Source: Riptortus pedestris (lineage: Eukaryota; Arthropoda; Insecta; Hemiptera; Alydidae). From it: DNA of 64,000 nucleotides. How positions within the stretch are numbered: position 1 is the stretch's first letter; every line of letters begins with the position of its first letter. The notes under the pieces were generated by a model that did no database searches, was not told the DNA's origin, and saw only the letters and a list, made by a program, of their open reading frames with translations. Positions 24,701-39,298 of this stretch are shown piece by piece. The stretch lies in the NCBI GenBank assembly GCA_019009955.1, contig CM032232.1:139263001-139327000 (forward strand). Reading direction: 5' to 3'. A program made the translations under genes and the position numbers.

Positions 24701-27700
24701 GATAAATGACTAAAGTAATTAGAGGACAGAGAATGGAAAGGATTTCTTTGAGCTTAAAATAAATCATTTTATTTCATTAACACATAAATCTAAATTAACA
24801 AAAAAATATATACTGAATATCTATTGAAAAAAAAAAGAAAGTTTATCATCCAGGCATTGCATAAAATAAGCGAATTTAAGCATTTCATACTCTATTCTCT
24901 TATTCTCTCAGGTTGACAAGGGGCTCAGGTTGGCCTTGGCTGAGTTAAGGCCTTGATCATAATTTTACTTGGAAAACCTAGAGTTTTTGGTTCGGTCCTC
25001 ACATGGGCAATAGGAATTTATTTAGTGACGAGCTCACTAAGTGAAATTCTTAGTCACACCCAGACAAGAAAATGGTGGTAGCCTGAAGATTACCCGTTCC
25101 AATTAGCCTTAGAAGCACAAATTTCACGTTAATAAATAATTCTATTTTTTATGAAGCTCTCGTAATAATAAGCTAATATAAACAAAAGGGTATGAAATTT
25201 AAGCAGAACATGAGATGTGCATTGATACAATTGCTTTAATTGATAATTGTATGAGTTGAAGTGGAAGAGAGGGCAGAAATAAAGTTTGAAAACTCAAAAG
25301 TACAAATACCTTGATTAATATTTGAGTTAGAATAGAAATATATATAAATTTTCAACAAAATTGATTATATAACAGTTTATTTATCCGAATCATGATATTG
25401 AGATACATAGCAAATTTAGGATTTTCTCCCTTTTCTATCCTCCAACCCCCAACCTTTGAAAGTAGGTAATTCACCACAAATAAACAGAATTAAGCTTATG
25501 ATGATGGTATTCTAATTCATGCAAATAGAATTCAAGAATGTTTAGAAAGCATAACATTTTTCAAAAATTTGGTATAAATAACCAGAAAAAGAAATCAGGA
25601 ATAATATTATATTCCTTGGTTTCACATGAATAACATATGGTGGTATTAAGGATTAAGTCTAGCCAAATCACAGAAGATTTTTAAAAACCAAAAAACATAA
25701 ATGATTACAGAGTTTTTTGTGGTCCTTGAATTTTCAAAATAAACTCAGCAGAAATTATGCTAAAATTACAAGACCTTTATATAAATTGGTCGCTTCTAAA
25801 AAAAAATATTTAGAAACCAGAAAACTTTCTGAATAAATAGAAAGTGATAATAAAAGTTTCCTATTTTAAATAAAACATTTTAAAACCCTATGTTAAATTA
25901 TGTAGTTAATTGATAGTCCTAGCATATGTAGAAGAGTCTAGCAATTAGCGGAAAACACTGGTTAGAAAATAATAGCTTAATGCAGTTAAACAAATAAAGA
26001 AGCTAAACTTAAATACTACTTAACACAGAAAACCTCTTAAAAATTTGTAATATAACAATTTTTATATTACTAGTTAGATTTCAAATAATAGTGTGAGCTA
26101 CATAACAAAATAAATATCCTACCGAATGATTTAATTATATAATAGTACCAAGATTTTGACCAATAAATTCTTATTTTAATCATTTTGGCCTAACAGATCA
26201 ACCAAAGTTTTACTGCTTCTTTATTACGGATGGGACTTACAGACATTTCCTCTTTGACTGTCAATTATTAACTGAAAAAGGATATTTTATAAATGAAATA
26301 TGCAAAAAAGTATGCTAAACAAATGTATAATTTTAAATATTTTATTCATCATTCTTACCTCTTTTTATTTTTTAAATAGTTTTATTTAATATGTATTTTT
26401 GTTTTCATTTTATTTCTGTAATTTATATTAAAAAAAAATCATCAAAATACACATGTTGTGTACAATAGGATGTACAGGACATGTGGGAAATGAACTCTCT
26501 TCCTTAGGGTTACTTCAGGATGGAAATAAATTATATATATTTCATTTTTAATTTGACTGATTTCAATGAAGGGCATTTATTAATTAGTCACCAATTGTTT
26601 AATACATTTAAATCAATTTCACGAATCAATAATAATCAGTGGAGTAAAGAGGACAGAGATTAACTCATCTTTGCAGCTGTTTAAAGCCATATGCCAATAC
26701 TCAACTTCAAACTATAATGTGTGAATGGGCTGTATAATTAGTCCACAATGGAGCGGCTAATTAGGTTTCTCATTGATTGCAGAGGTGGCGTTAATGAAGA
26801 GTTAAAGTTCCCAAATGAGTCTCGTTACTACACTTGCATCTGAAGTGTTGTAAAGGTTATTAGAACGCAATAAGAAAATATTTTAGTGTCAAGGCTGAAT
26901 TTCTCAGTCTGTGGAAACTAATTAAAATGGTCAAAGTCGGTTCCTGTCAGACGGGAGTGATAATAGTATAAGGTTGATTGAATAAAAATGCCAAACTTCT
27001 TCAATAATAATTTATAACAATGTAGCACACCATCACCAGTGCCCTGTTAATACATAATTACTCTTACACCTATGTCTACTAAGATAAAAATAAATGGAAG
27101 AAAAATTATTTTTTTATATTAAATTATTAACATCCACTTTGGTCTATTATGACTTACGTAGTGGTAACATAACCAATTCAATAAAAAACCCATATTTAAA
27201 TTAATTGGTTCTGTTGTGCTCACAAAAAAAAAAGGCCTAGTTTCTATGCTTTCATTACATCTTTTTTAAATAAAAAGTTTTGTGTTTAAATCAATTTCTA
27301 ATTATTTCATGAAGAACATTAAAGTGAAATAATTAGAAATACATTTGAACACAACACTTTTTATTTAAGAAAGTTTTAACGAAACCATATTAGAACTAGA
27401 ATACGAACTTTTTTTTTGTGAGTACAACATAACCAATTAATTTACATATGAGTTTTATATTGAATTGGTTATATTGTTGCTACATAGTCCTTGGAGCTCA
27501 AAGTAGATTTTAATAATTAAAAAAAAAAAATTCTTCAATTTACGATACCGATACAACTAATTGAATGGGCTACTACAAGCTACCACTCTTTTCTAGCCAG
27601 GGTGGGACTACGGATTATATTTAACGAGTTTGTCAATAAATAAATTGCTATTGACCTGGTAGGAAGCTATTGTTCAGGTTTACCAAGTGAGATGAAGACC

Positions 27701-29875
27701 AATACTTTAACTCACAAAGCTAACTTCAGCCTAGAAGAAAGTTTTATAAACTAACATTAAGACTGAGAAGCTATTTCTAAAAAGTAGGTTATAACATTTT
27801 AAAAACATTCACAGCATCAATACATAAAATAAATTAAGTAAAAAAATTTAATTTAGTTTTTGTTTTTAATTTTTGAGCTAATATTTTATTTTTTATTGAT
27901 GCTGTAAATGTCTAAAATTTTATAATTTAGTTTTAAAAAATTGTTTTTTAAAGCATTCAACCTTATTTTCTCTCTCTTACTTCAATTTATTTGTATCATG
28001 TTAGACATAGGTATTGGAGTAGTTGTGTGTTAACAGGGCACTGATGTCAAAAGTGCTTTCTCCCTTTAATAAAACTTTATGGTTGAAATTTGGTCCTTTT
28101 ATTCAAACAACTTTATGATAAAAGTAACATTTCTCAAACAGAAACTTTTATCTGATACTTGCGCTGAACTATTCAAGAACAAGCAGTCTACTAATGAATT
28201 TATTCTTCCAAGGTGTCTATTTTTTTTTTTGTTCTGTTAAACTATATACCTTTTGTTTTTATTGTATTTATTTGTTGATATATTTTTTAATTAGGAAAAC
28301 AGTCTGTTATAAGTTATTTTGTAACCCCATTCTCAATTGCTTTTATTTCATTATGGTTTATAAATAAACTTTTTTAATTTAATAAATGTGTATATTTTTT
28401 TTAATCTTAGTTCTGAATCAAAGTATGAATTTATAAACTGAACAGTTGAAAACTCTTTCAATAAAACTAATTAGTGAACTAAAGACTAAAACTAAACTAA
28501 AATCCAAAGTCAAGGTTTACTTTCAGTAAAACTAAACCAATTATCCTACTAAATATGCATACTTAAACTAAAAACAACTATTTCATAAGAAAATACTCCA
28601 ACAGAAACAAATTTTATGAAGTGGTTGTAATTTTTCTTAGTTAACATAATTAATTATTATATCAATCTAAAACAATACTTTTTGTTTAGTAAGAGTAAAC
28701 TTTCTTTATTTTAGTAAAATAATCTTAGTTTTGCCCATAATTCAAAAATATTTTGTTTATTTTTTAGTAGCAAGATACATGCTTATTCAACTCAAGTTCT
28801 ACTCTTGTTATATATTATTAGCAACTTTGTATTGGTCAAATGGAACTCTGCAACTATGTTCTTGTACACCTTTGTAACCAGAGATGGAGGTACTTTATGC
28901 ATAGAAAAAATAACTAAATTTTGTTATAAATATATTCTATTACTTAAAGATAATAACTTTTTTTTTCAATTATGTATTTCTTTAGCTAAGCTATGTTGAG
29001 TGTAATAAGTCAAAAACATTCGTCAAGACTCCAGAGTAAGACGAGCAAAAGAAAGTTCCGTAGATTTTATGATAAAAGGTAAGTGAAATTATTATACAAT
29101 GGCTCAATCTGATGGATCAGTTACTTTGTCCTTGGTCTTTGACTCTCACTGCTCCTTGCCCAATTCTCTAAATCATGTCACTTTCTCAGAGTGCCAGCTA
29201 GGAAAAGTATTCTATACCACACCACTTCTAATTACCTAACACAGAAACAAATTTAATAACAACCATTTAACTATTACAAATTCCACTGAAATGTTCAGTA
29301 TTTATTACTTCCAAAATAATTATTTGATTTTTTTTTAAACTGGCAAAACATTAAAATACATAAATTTACAGTAAAGATTTTCGAAACAAATTGAATTGAA
29401 TATGCTCCATGCAGAGCTCTAATATTTGTTACACATTTGCAGAAGCTCAGAAATCTTTCTGTTGGTGATGTCAACCCAGAATATCCTTACGTTTACACTT
29501 TTCTCAGGGTTCCTTGTATATTCAATTAAACTAAATATTATTATTCATAAATATGGATAAGGATAGTGAATAAATATAAAATGATTTATTGAATTATTAA
29601 TAATAAGCCTGACCAATGAGTGAAACATTTATTTTAAAAACTACGTAATAATATTTTATTGACATAACATTTCAAATAGTAATAATTCATGTTTTTATTT
29701 AAATAAAAACAATATTAAATACTTTAGCAGTTCTTTTTAATAGTCGGTCACAGGCCAGCTAAGGTTTTAACTTTTTAGTTCCGGCATAAAAAATTAATTT
29801 GAAGAATTTTGACTTGTCATAATTTCAAGTTCAATTCATAGTCAATTATATATATAGTAGATTCCGTATATTGCA

Positions 29876-29928
<53 letters not shown>

Positions 29929-32900
29929 AACAGTAGATTCCAAATATTGTAATACATAAATAAATCCAATATGTTTATTTTCAATCAAACAAAAATGGGT
30001 AACAGAGATTGTGTTCCAAGTAAATAAAAATAATAACTGAGATAATGCCTAAATGAATTAAAACCTCTAATGCAGCAAATATTAAAGTGTGGAAAACTGT
30101 TACCCATTTTTGTTTGATTCAAATAAAGTGGTGGTTTCTTGTAGGAATAAACGTATTGGATTTATTTATGTATTACAATATACGGAATCTACTATTGGCA
30201 TAATTGGTATATGGGTCTATAGTTCTTGGAACAAACGAGTTTCTCTGAAAAATGCAGAAAGCCTTTTGATAACTTTTGTATTGTCTCTAAGGAGTAATCT
30301 TTAGTTTGGTTTAAGATTCAAAGTTGTTCTTGAAAGATTGGATTTTTTTACAATTAAGAAGAAGATGTGAGACAATAAAGTGATCATTACAACAATCGCA
30401 GGTTGGTGGGAAGAAGCCTTTCAATAAATAAGTATGTGTTAATTTTGTGTGTCCAATTCAGATATGGGCAAGAACAACCTCCTCTTTTTGGACTTTTCTA
30501 CTTACAGTATATATGGGATTAATCTAAGCAAGGATTAGTTTTATTTAAGTTGCTTGCACATCAGCACTTTTTGTTATCTGAATATTGTTTAAGTTAAAAT
30601 AAAAGTATAAAAATGAGTAATTGAAGACCTGCCACGGATATGCTCCGTAAGGTGTGTTGGTGCCACCGACGATCTTAGCTGATGCACCTCCTGTCCCTCC
30701 CCTGAGCGGCTGGTGAGACACAGACCTAGCACCACACTGTCCAGAGTCGCTGCTCGGGAACTTAGGGAAACCCCCGCTCCTCCAGTCCCCTTCTGAAAAT
30801 ATTTATTATTGTTCTATATAATTTAAAACTGTAGAGGGCTACTTACATTTAGACAGCTAACCACAAGTTCAAAAATTAAGAGATATGCCTAAGGTTTCAA
30901 CACATTTTACTATGCTCATTTGAAATATTAAACTACAAGACTGAAGGGAGTTTCTGTTTAAAAAAGTCTGTGACACTGCTTAAACTAAGGAGCTTTTCCC
31001 AGTTGATGGATTGGCACCTTGGTGATCTCACCTCACCATCTACTCTCAATTTATCTCTCAGAAAGAAGACTGTATAAACAGAAATTGAAATGCTGAAGAT
31101 GAAATGACTCGAATACTTAAAGTAAACATCAGAATATTAAGGGTTTACATGAGTCTGAGAACATAAAAATACAAATAATGATTATTACAAAATTAAATGA
31201 TAACCAAGATTGGTTATAGTCACTCCCCCACTTCTTGGACGAATTTCAACTATTAGTGAATCTGTTTATTGAATGAAAATGTTAAAGATCGACTTTTGTA
31301 ATGATCAAACAAAAATTGTGAGTGTTAATAGACAGTATAAACACAAACATACACACTCTCACACATTAAAACACACACACTTGCACATCCATGCACATAC
31401 AATTAATGGACAGACCACAATTTTTCAAAACTCCTGTCATGAGAGCAACTTCAACTCCCGATGTGCTAACAGGGTGAAAGGGGCATGAATTATTTTTGAT
31501 ATAAAACCGTAACCTTTAAATTATAGTTTTAACCTAATTCAAAGGTCTTTAAGGGAAATCATAAAAATTGATTAAAAATGTCTCATTTTGGCCACCAAAA
31601 TAAGAAGCTACCCAAGAAAATGTATGGGACTCTAGGTGGGATGTTTAGGACGCTTCACAAGCAGAGATGGCTGGAAAAACTCAGGGAGGGATTGCTGATG
31701 TTAAGGATCATAAATTTGAAAATCTAGTACCAAATGGTCGCAGATGATGGAAAAGTTTCTGATGATACAAGTTCCTGGTAGTAAATTTCAACACATAATT
31801 ACTCGATTATATAGTATTATAAGTTTTTTAAGATCATTTTGCATTAGCCCTTATATCAGAAGCCATTTATTCATTAAAGTATTTTTGAAAAAAATTACAG
31901 TAGTGTTTTAAAAGAGATGAGTCTTAAGAAATAGAACATAGCTCTGGAACATGTGTAACATAACAAAGTTTTAAGAGAATTCCCACAATTCTTGACCACA
32001 CTTATAAAGCCAAATATCCAGGGATACCAATAGTACCAGGAGAGCCCACTGCTCCTTTGACTGAGCTTAGTAAGCAGTGAAAATTATTATTTTAATAGAT
32101 AAAAGTTGTCATATTAACTTTAAATCAATGGGGTACTGATCATTTAGTACTGTTTTGAAAGCACTTTGTTGCTGAAATAATGATTTATTGTGGAATTTAT
32201 GCCCTTTTTCATTCAAACACAAGTTCATCACTTCCACTTACCAGAAATTAGCATTGAGCAACTTATTTGATCTAATCACAAATCAACGTCAATTTGACAT
32301 CAACTCACCGTTGAAGTACCAAGCTCTCGACGGTACACAATCTGCCAGTAACACCACCAGGCTGCACACCAATGCCCTCAAAATGCCTTCAGCGTTACTG
32401 TAAATAGAAAAATAAATAAGCCCTTTGAAAATATGGCGATGAGGACTTTTAGAATATATATAAAACTCTAGTATTTTATTCAATAAATGTTTCAAACAAT
32501 TTTTTGTCTATACCAAAATTTTCATTCTTCACTTCTGTTAAAAAATGATTGAAAACAAAATTTTTTAATCTATTCAATAAACAGAATCTGCACTAATAGA
32601 AACTATCACACAGGTGCTATGTAATCTAAGCAGATTTTCCACTCAGTAGAACTACACACAGATGATTTATCTAAAATTTGATTCTCTATTCCTCTTGTAC
32701 TAAGAATGGTATGTTCACACGACTATATGATTTGGTGATACATTTGCTTTAAGTGGAAATCGCATGAGTAGGAGTTGGGTAAAAACATAAAAATACAAAT
32801 AAAGCTCAATTCGTGTTAGTTAAATATTTGTAGAACAATAATTATAGAGCTTTTTTTTTTGTTTCATATAACATTTTTCAATCCTAAGCATAAATAAATT

Positions 32901-35900
32901 ACATGCTTTTGAATTTTATTCTTTTCTTATCCCGCAGTATTCCTGGTGGGGATAAGGAAAGAATAAAATTTTATCTTTATTATCACCCAAAAATAAATTT
33001 TCTCTTCAGCTTTTAGTTTTGTTTGTATTTCTAAAACATTGAATATATTATCAATGATATATAAATTAAAGCCTCCAGAAATATAATGTCCATCGATGGA
33101 TGACCTCACTTCAAGCATCTATGTATATACCTCGCACACTAAGTATTCTACAAATTCTAAGTTCGGTAAAAATGCAGTTTGGCATTTCCACTTGAAATGA
33201 GGTGTTTCATGATATACCGATTTATTGTTATTATGAGTAGGAGTGGAATTTTAACAGGAATTGTAGAACCTTATATTTTAACTAGACTGGTTGAATAAGA
33301 TGTTTTGCAATCATTGCAGAGCACTATATAATAAAAAAATAACATTTTTTAATCTGAATAAAAATAATGGGGATATTTGGAATCCCCCCTTCAATCCCTA
33401 TGTAGGTCTGATTTCAAACTTAACAATCTTTAGTTTGATAAGGAGTGCTTAAGCATCAAGTTTCGTTATGATCATATCAAAAAGTTCATCACACAGGGGT
33501 TGAGTAAACTAAGCAGATTTCTCATGTGCTGGTATAACATACTAGCTATCTCATCTCATCATATATTCTTTAGTTCTATGTCAAAAACCAATGGGTAGAA
33601 TGGTGGGGAGGGGGTTCAGAAGGCAGAAAACAAGAAAATTCGAATAACTCTTTTAACACTTGAGTAGCCAAAACATGCATAGAGCAAAAGTTTTAGAAAA
33701 TCAAAAGTTTAACAAGATTGGTTCATTTTATGATCCTAGGAGAATCCTTGGTTCCAGGAACATCCTTGTGAAGAGGGCACTGAAGATGGAGGGTATGCTC
33801 TGAAAGCGCCCTGTAGCAAAGAATAAACATCTGTGAAGGAAAGAGGCCTTTCTTTTCTCACTTGAGATAATAATTCCTTCACCATCCAGCACCTCAAAAA
33901 TGGATTTTATTATCTGACTCTTAATGACGGAGACATTTAGAATTTCCTAATCCCCTCCCCCCTCTAAACCACCACTATACCATGACCGATTTCAGCCAAC
34001 GACAAATATGATCTTTGGAGTCGATTGATTCGTCTAAATATTGAGTAGGGTATAGATCAAAAATTAATATTTCTGAGTAAAGAACGAAAAATCTTAACTG
34101 ACGACGTCATCACGTGACGTATTTACAAGTGTCTCACAAAGTATTGAAAACATGGAAGTAAGAATATCTCGATTAGTATTTGAGTTACGAAAAAATGCAT
34201 AGAGCAATTGAACGAGATTGGTTCTATAGCATTTTATCACCGCGCTCATAATATCTGATATATTTTGAATTTTCGAGTCTCCCTCCCCTCTATAGCCCCA
34301 CTATTACATGTCCGATTTCAGCCAATAACAAATATGATCTTTGGAGTCGATCGATTCGTCTGAATATTGAGTAGGGTAATAGATCAGGGCTTCTTAAACT
34401 ATGGGTCGCGACTCCATTTGGGGTCACGTAGCAAAATTCTGGGGTCGCGAGAGATAAAAATACAATTTATGTTTTATCTTCAGTTACAACTTATTCGTCG
34501 ATTAGACGAATATGCTTTATCTACAATTACAACTTATTCGTCAATTCGACGAATATGTTTTATCTACAGTTACAAACTATTCGTCGATTCGAGGATGCTT
34601 CTCTTAGGGACGTGTACAGACTACCGATATGTGTAGGTATCGATACTTTTGTTTCGATACTAGGAATATTGGTATCGATACTTTCTTTCCGATATTTCAA
34701 CGGTATCGCAACAAAAAGATGAGTATCGGTATCGAACGTTTGATAATTTAATATCAACTAATATTAAAATTAAATTAAAGTAAATAAAATACATGATAAT
34801 GATTAATAAATCAAATTATGTCGTAGTACGATATTTCAAAGGCAGGGATAAAGGATAACCGCCAATTGAGGATTACCTACATTATTCATCAATTTCCATA
34901 ATAAAACAAAAAAAATTAAATTTTTTTTTATTTTAAGAAACAAGAAAACGTTTTTAAAGAGATAAAACTGACGTTTTATAACAGTAATAAATCACAACTT
35001 TTTTTTCTAAAAATAATAACAATTAATAATATAATAATTAATAATCACAGGTTTTTCGATACCGATACCTTTGGTATCGATACTTTTAATGCGATATTAT
35101 CGGAGTATCGATACTTTTATACCAGTATGGTATCGATACCAGATATCGGATCGAATCCAGTATCGCAAGGTCCCTAGCTTCTCTTACAAAGAGAAGGTTA
35201 TCTTTCCTTTGGAAGGACGAGGCGATTTTCTACTTCCCGATGTATGTAGGCTATAAAAAACAGGCACATCCATCTCATTAAATTTTTAACTTATACTTTA
35301 ATTTAATACTTATCGCGCAACTACTTGAATATATTCGATAGAATTAAGACGGTCAGAATCCTCCTTTATTTTTGAAACTATAATAAATACAATTCTATAA
35401 ATTTGTTGTGCAATTTTTAATTTTAGATTTTTGTATGTTTCAAAACGAATTCTAAACTTATATATTTTCATATGTATATGTATATTGTTACCTAATAAAT
35501 AAATCATCAAAAAATTATTAATATATATTATTAATATTAATTTATTTTTCTTTTATATTTGTATGGGGTCGTCAAGAAACTCGCAATCATAAATGGGGTC
35601 GTAAATTACAAAAATTTAAGAAGCCCTGGTATAGATCAAAAATTAATATTTCTGAGTAAAGAACGAAAAATCTTAATTGACGACGTCATCACATGGCAAG
35701 TGTCTCACAAAGTATTGAAAAAAAAAAAAAAAGTCCGTCACGCAGAGGCTGCGTAAACTAAGCAGATTTCCCTCGTAAAGTTATACAAAAGAGAAATCTC
35801 CATACGAGAGCCGAACACTACAGTTACGGCAAAGGGCCGAACTAGCTTTTGGCGGGAAATTCAAAAATCCGTTATCGGCCCAAATTTAATAAAAATGCAA

Positions 35901-36999
35901 ATATCTCGGTTAATATTCAAGATAGGGAATAAATGTATATAACAATATTTATAGTGAATTTAATTTGCAATAAGATTGATTCTGTACAAGTTTTCGATCC
36001 GACGTATAGTAACGGAGATATTTTGAATTTTCGAAAATCCTCCCCTCTAAACCCCCCTCTCACTGGTCCGATTTCAGCCGTTAACGAACTTGATCTTTCT
36101 TTTTACATAAAACGACTAAATATCGAGTTTGGTAACGATCAAAAAAAAATTGCGACCGCTAGAGCGGTAACAGACAAATATATATATAGATATATATACA
36201 GTTTTGAACGGACCTCATTTTCATCATCTACTAGGTAGGATCGATGGACATTTGAAGAAAAATTTCAAAAATTCCGTCATGAGTACAACCTCAATAGCAG
36301 ATTTCCCTTAAGGGAAATTTTTTGAACACAATTTTTCGATTCAAAATATTTCCGAGATATTTCAAATTTCCGAAATTCCCCTCTAACCCTACCCCGTCCC
36401 CTTCCGACTGGTCCGATTACTGCCATTAACGAACTCGATTTTTCTTTTGACTTGAAACGATTTTAGCAATTCGAAAATTCAAAATATCACCTTTATTAAG
36501 AGCCGGATCAAAAATTGTTAATGAACCAATCTTGATAAACTATTTATGCTACACAACTGTTGTTTTATACATTATCTCATAAGTCAAATATTAAGCGAGT
36601 AACAACTCACTAAGTTGACATTACCAGTGTGTCATTTCAGCAAATGGGAAATCTGCTTAGTTTACGCAGCCCCTGCGTAACAGACTTTTATAATACTATT
36701 ATTAGGCATAGAAAGGCAATATGGCAACTAGCATTGGTGGCCGAAATAAGGGGAATCATAATGCCCGGGAAATGAAAGTTTCCGCATTTTTGGCCCGTTG
36801 ATGTAGGAAATAATCGGAAAATCTGCAACAACCAGGAACTCCAACGAGGATCAAAAAGAAGGCCAAGTCCTCTACTGTTTTAGCAGATTTCCCTTAAGGA
36901 AAATCAGCTATTGAGGTCGTACTCATGACGCGAGTTTTGAAAAATTTCTTCAAATGTCCATCAATCCTACCCAGGAGATGACGAAAATGAGGTCCGTTC

Positions 37000-37071
<72 letters not shown>

Positions 37072-39232
37072 CTGTTAACGCTCTAGCGGTCGCAATTTTT
37101 GTTTTGTCGTTACCAAACTTTAATATATTTAAGCGTTTTACGAGTATGTAAAAAGGAAGATCAAGGTCGTTAATGGCTGAAATCAGACCAGTGGGAGGGG
37201 GGGGGGTTTAGAGGGGGAGTTTTGAAAATTCGAAATATCTCCGTTATTATGCGTCGGATCGAAAAATTGTATAGAATCAATCTTATTGCAAATTAAATTT
37301 ACTATAAATATTGTTCTATACATTTATTCTGTATCTTGAATATTAACCGAGATATTTGCATTTGTGTGGTCGGCAGGAGTCGGCTATGTTCGGGACTCTC
37401 CGCCGAGAGCTAGTGCGGGCCGTTTCGGTAACTATTCGTCCCTCGTGAATAGGTTTAGAGATACCTTACTACTACTGTTGTTATTAGGCGGATTTCTCTA
37501 TTGTAAAACTTCACGTGGGAAATCTGCTTAGTTTACGCAGCCCCTGCGTGACGGACTTTTTTAATATTATGCAGAGTGCACTTTCGCCCGGCGGTCTTGG
37601 TCCAGGCAACGCAGCTTTAATCAGCAGGCACTGAGGATGGAGCGTTGACTCCGAAAGTGCACTGCATAATATTAAAAAAAACAGTAGAGGACTTGGCCTT
37701 CTTATTAATCCTTATCAATTCGTTCCTGTACCATCCAGCATATTCCAGAGATTTTTTTTTTTTTTTAGAGATAATGACAACTTCAGCCCAGTAAAACAGT
37801 CGTCTGGAATGGTTAAACTTTAAAAGATGAAAAAGAAAAAAGGTTTAACTTGAAACTTGACGAAGTGCGGAAGTCTAGGACGACTTGTATGATAGGCCGA
37901 GGATCTGTCACTGGAGTGATACCCCCAAGGATAGAGAGGAGCGGAGAAAGCGTGGTGGCCTTGTCATTCAGGGACTCAGCGAGAGAACGACAAGAAGTTA
38001 AGCAAACGTTATAATGCAGAAATTCGCCATGAACGGTTAAGACATCACAGAGCCAAATAATGATTTTTATAGTGAGAAACATAAAAGCAATAATCAGTTC
38101 GAAATGATGAAATACGTGACTTTGATGCTGAAGAAAAACTGTGCTGAAATGCTAGAGAACATATCTCATAAAGATGAAAGTTACTTGAGCATATAAAAAA
38201 AATCAGATGTGGACACCATTTGTGTTCCTTGTACCTACCCCATTAAATTGCATAAAGAAATAATTTAGTGAAATTTCGGGACATTTTAAATTAATTCATT
38301 TGAAAATGATATATCTCCGCTCCAACGCTTCAGATAAAAAAAAAAATGTCATATAGAATAACTTACTAATCTTTTCATGACAAACAAAAAGTCCTTGAGC
38401 CAGTCAAGCAGGGGCTGCGTAAACTAAACAGATTTCCCATGTGAAGTTCTGCAACCAATAAGTCTATGTGCTGGTAACACTTAACACCACTGTTAATATT
38501 AAGTGGCCAAATACAAACAGTTATGAGAAATATTTCAGTCAATTTAAATAACCTCCCAATGGAGAGCGTCTGAATTGTAAAAAAACAGCTGTGCCAACCT
38601 CTCACAGCTGAACTGAGAGATAAAAATATTCTTCACCGGAAAGAAAAGCAATTAATGAAATATATCTGAATATAACATATTAATTCTATTGGAAACTGTT
38701 TACTATATCTAGTACTGTAATTTATAATGAATCAGAATAATTTTTATCTCAATCACTCAAATTTTAGTAGTCCAAGAACTTAAGACAAAAAGTCCGTCAC
38801 GCAGGGGCTGCGTAAACTAAGCAGATTTCCCACGTGAAGTTATACAATAGAGAAATCTCCATACGAGAGCCGAACAGTTACGGCAAAGGGCCGAACTAGC
38901 TTTTGGCGGGAAATTCAAAAATCCGTTATCAGCCCAAATTTAACAACAATGCAAATATCTCGGTTAATATTCAAGATAGTGAATAAATGTACATAAAAAT
39001 ATTTATAGTAAATTTAATTTGCAATAAGATTGATTCTGTACAGTTTTTCGATCCGACGTATAATAACGGAGATATTTCGAATTTTCGAAAATCCTCCCCT
39101 CTAAACTCCCCCCCCCTCCCACTGGTCCGATTTCAGCCGTTAACGAACTTGATCTTTCTTTTTACATAAAACGACTAAATATCGAGTTTGGTAACGATCA
39201 AACAAAAATTGCGACCGCTAGAGCGGTAACAG

Positions 39233-39298
<66 letters not shown>

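Larger units (their letters stand above)
24683..30628 (-). other. Serine protease intron 3: SINEs and foldback elements
   Basis: 5.9-kb intron with SINE copies (24919-25146 and 27560-27733), a ~1-kb foldback element (27037-28043) and a smaller foldback (29932-30193) beside a (TA)n tract. The stretches 25150-27030 and 28050-29850 show nothing I can name. Confidence 0.65.
33483..35728 (+). mobile_element. HINE-like subfamily copy with 326-bp duplication and nested hAT
   Basis: Begins TCATCACACAGGGGTTGAGT and AAACTAAGCAGATTTC. The segment GACCGATTTCAGCC...TTTGGAGTCGAT...TAGATCAAAAATTAATATTT...GACGACGTCATCAC...CACAAAGTATTGAAAA is present twice with ~326-bp spacing (first around 33960-34150, second from 34150). 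The second copy is split by a hAT element at 34385-35628. A hammerhead-like fragment (about 33750-33893) also interrupts the first unit. Confidence 0.65.

Noticed and set aside
36878..37562. Interpretation as a cut-and-paste TIR transposon because the ends share AGCAGATTTCCC inverted
   Set aside because: The shared word is subterminal at the 5' end and part of a palindrome at the 3' end, and the empty-site comparison of a sister copy shows no target duplication.
37813..38082. 89-codon minus-strand frame
   Set aside because: No recognised domain; the C-terminal half is AT-rich and the stretch adjoins transposon fragments.
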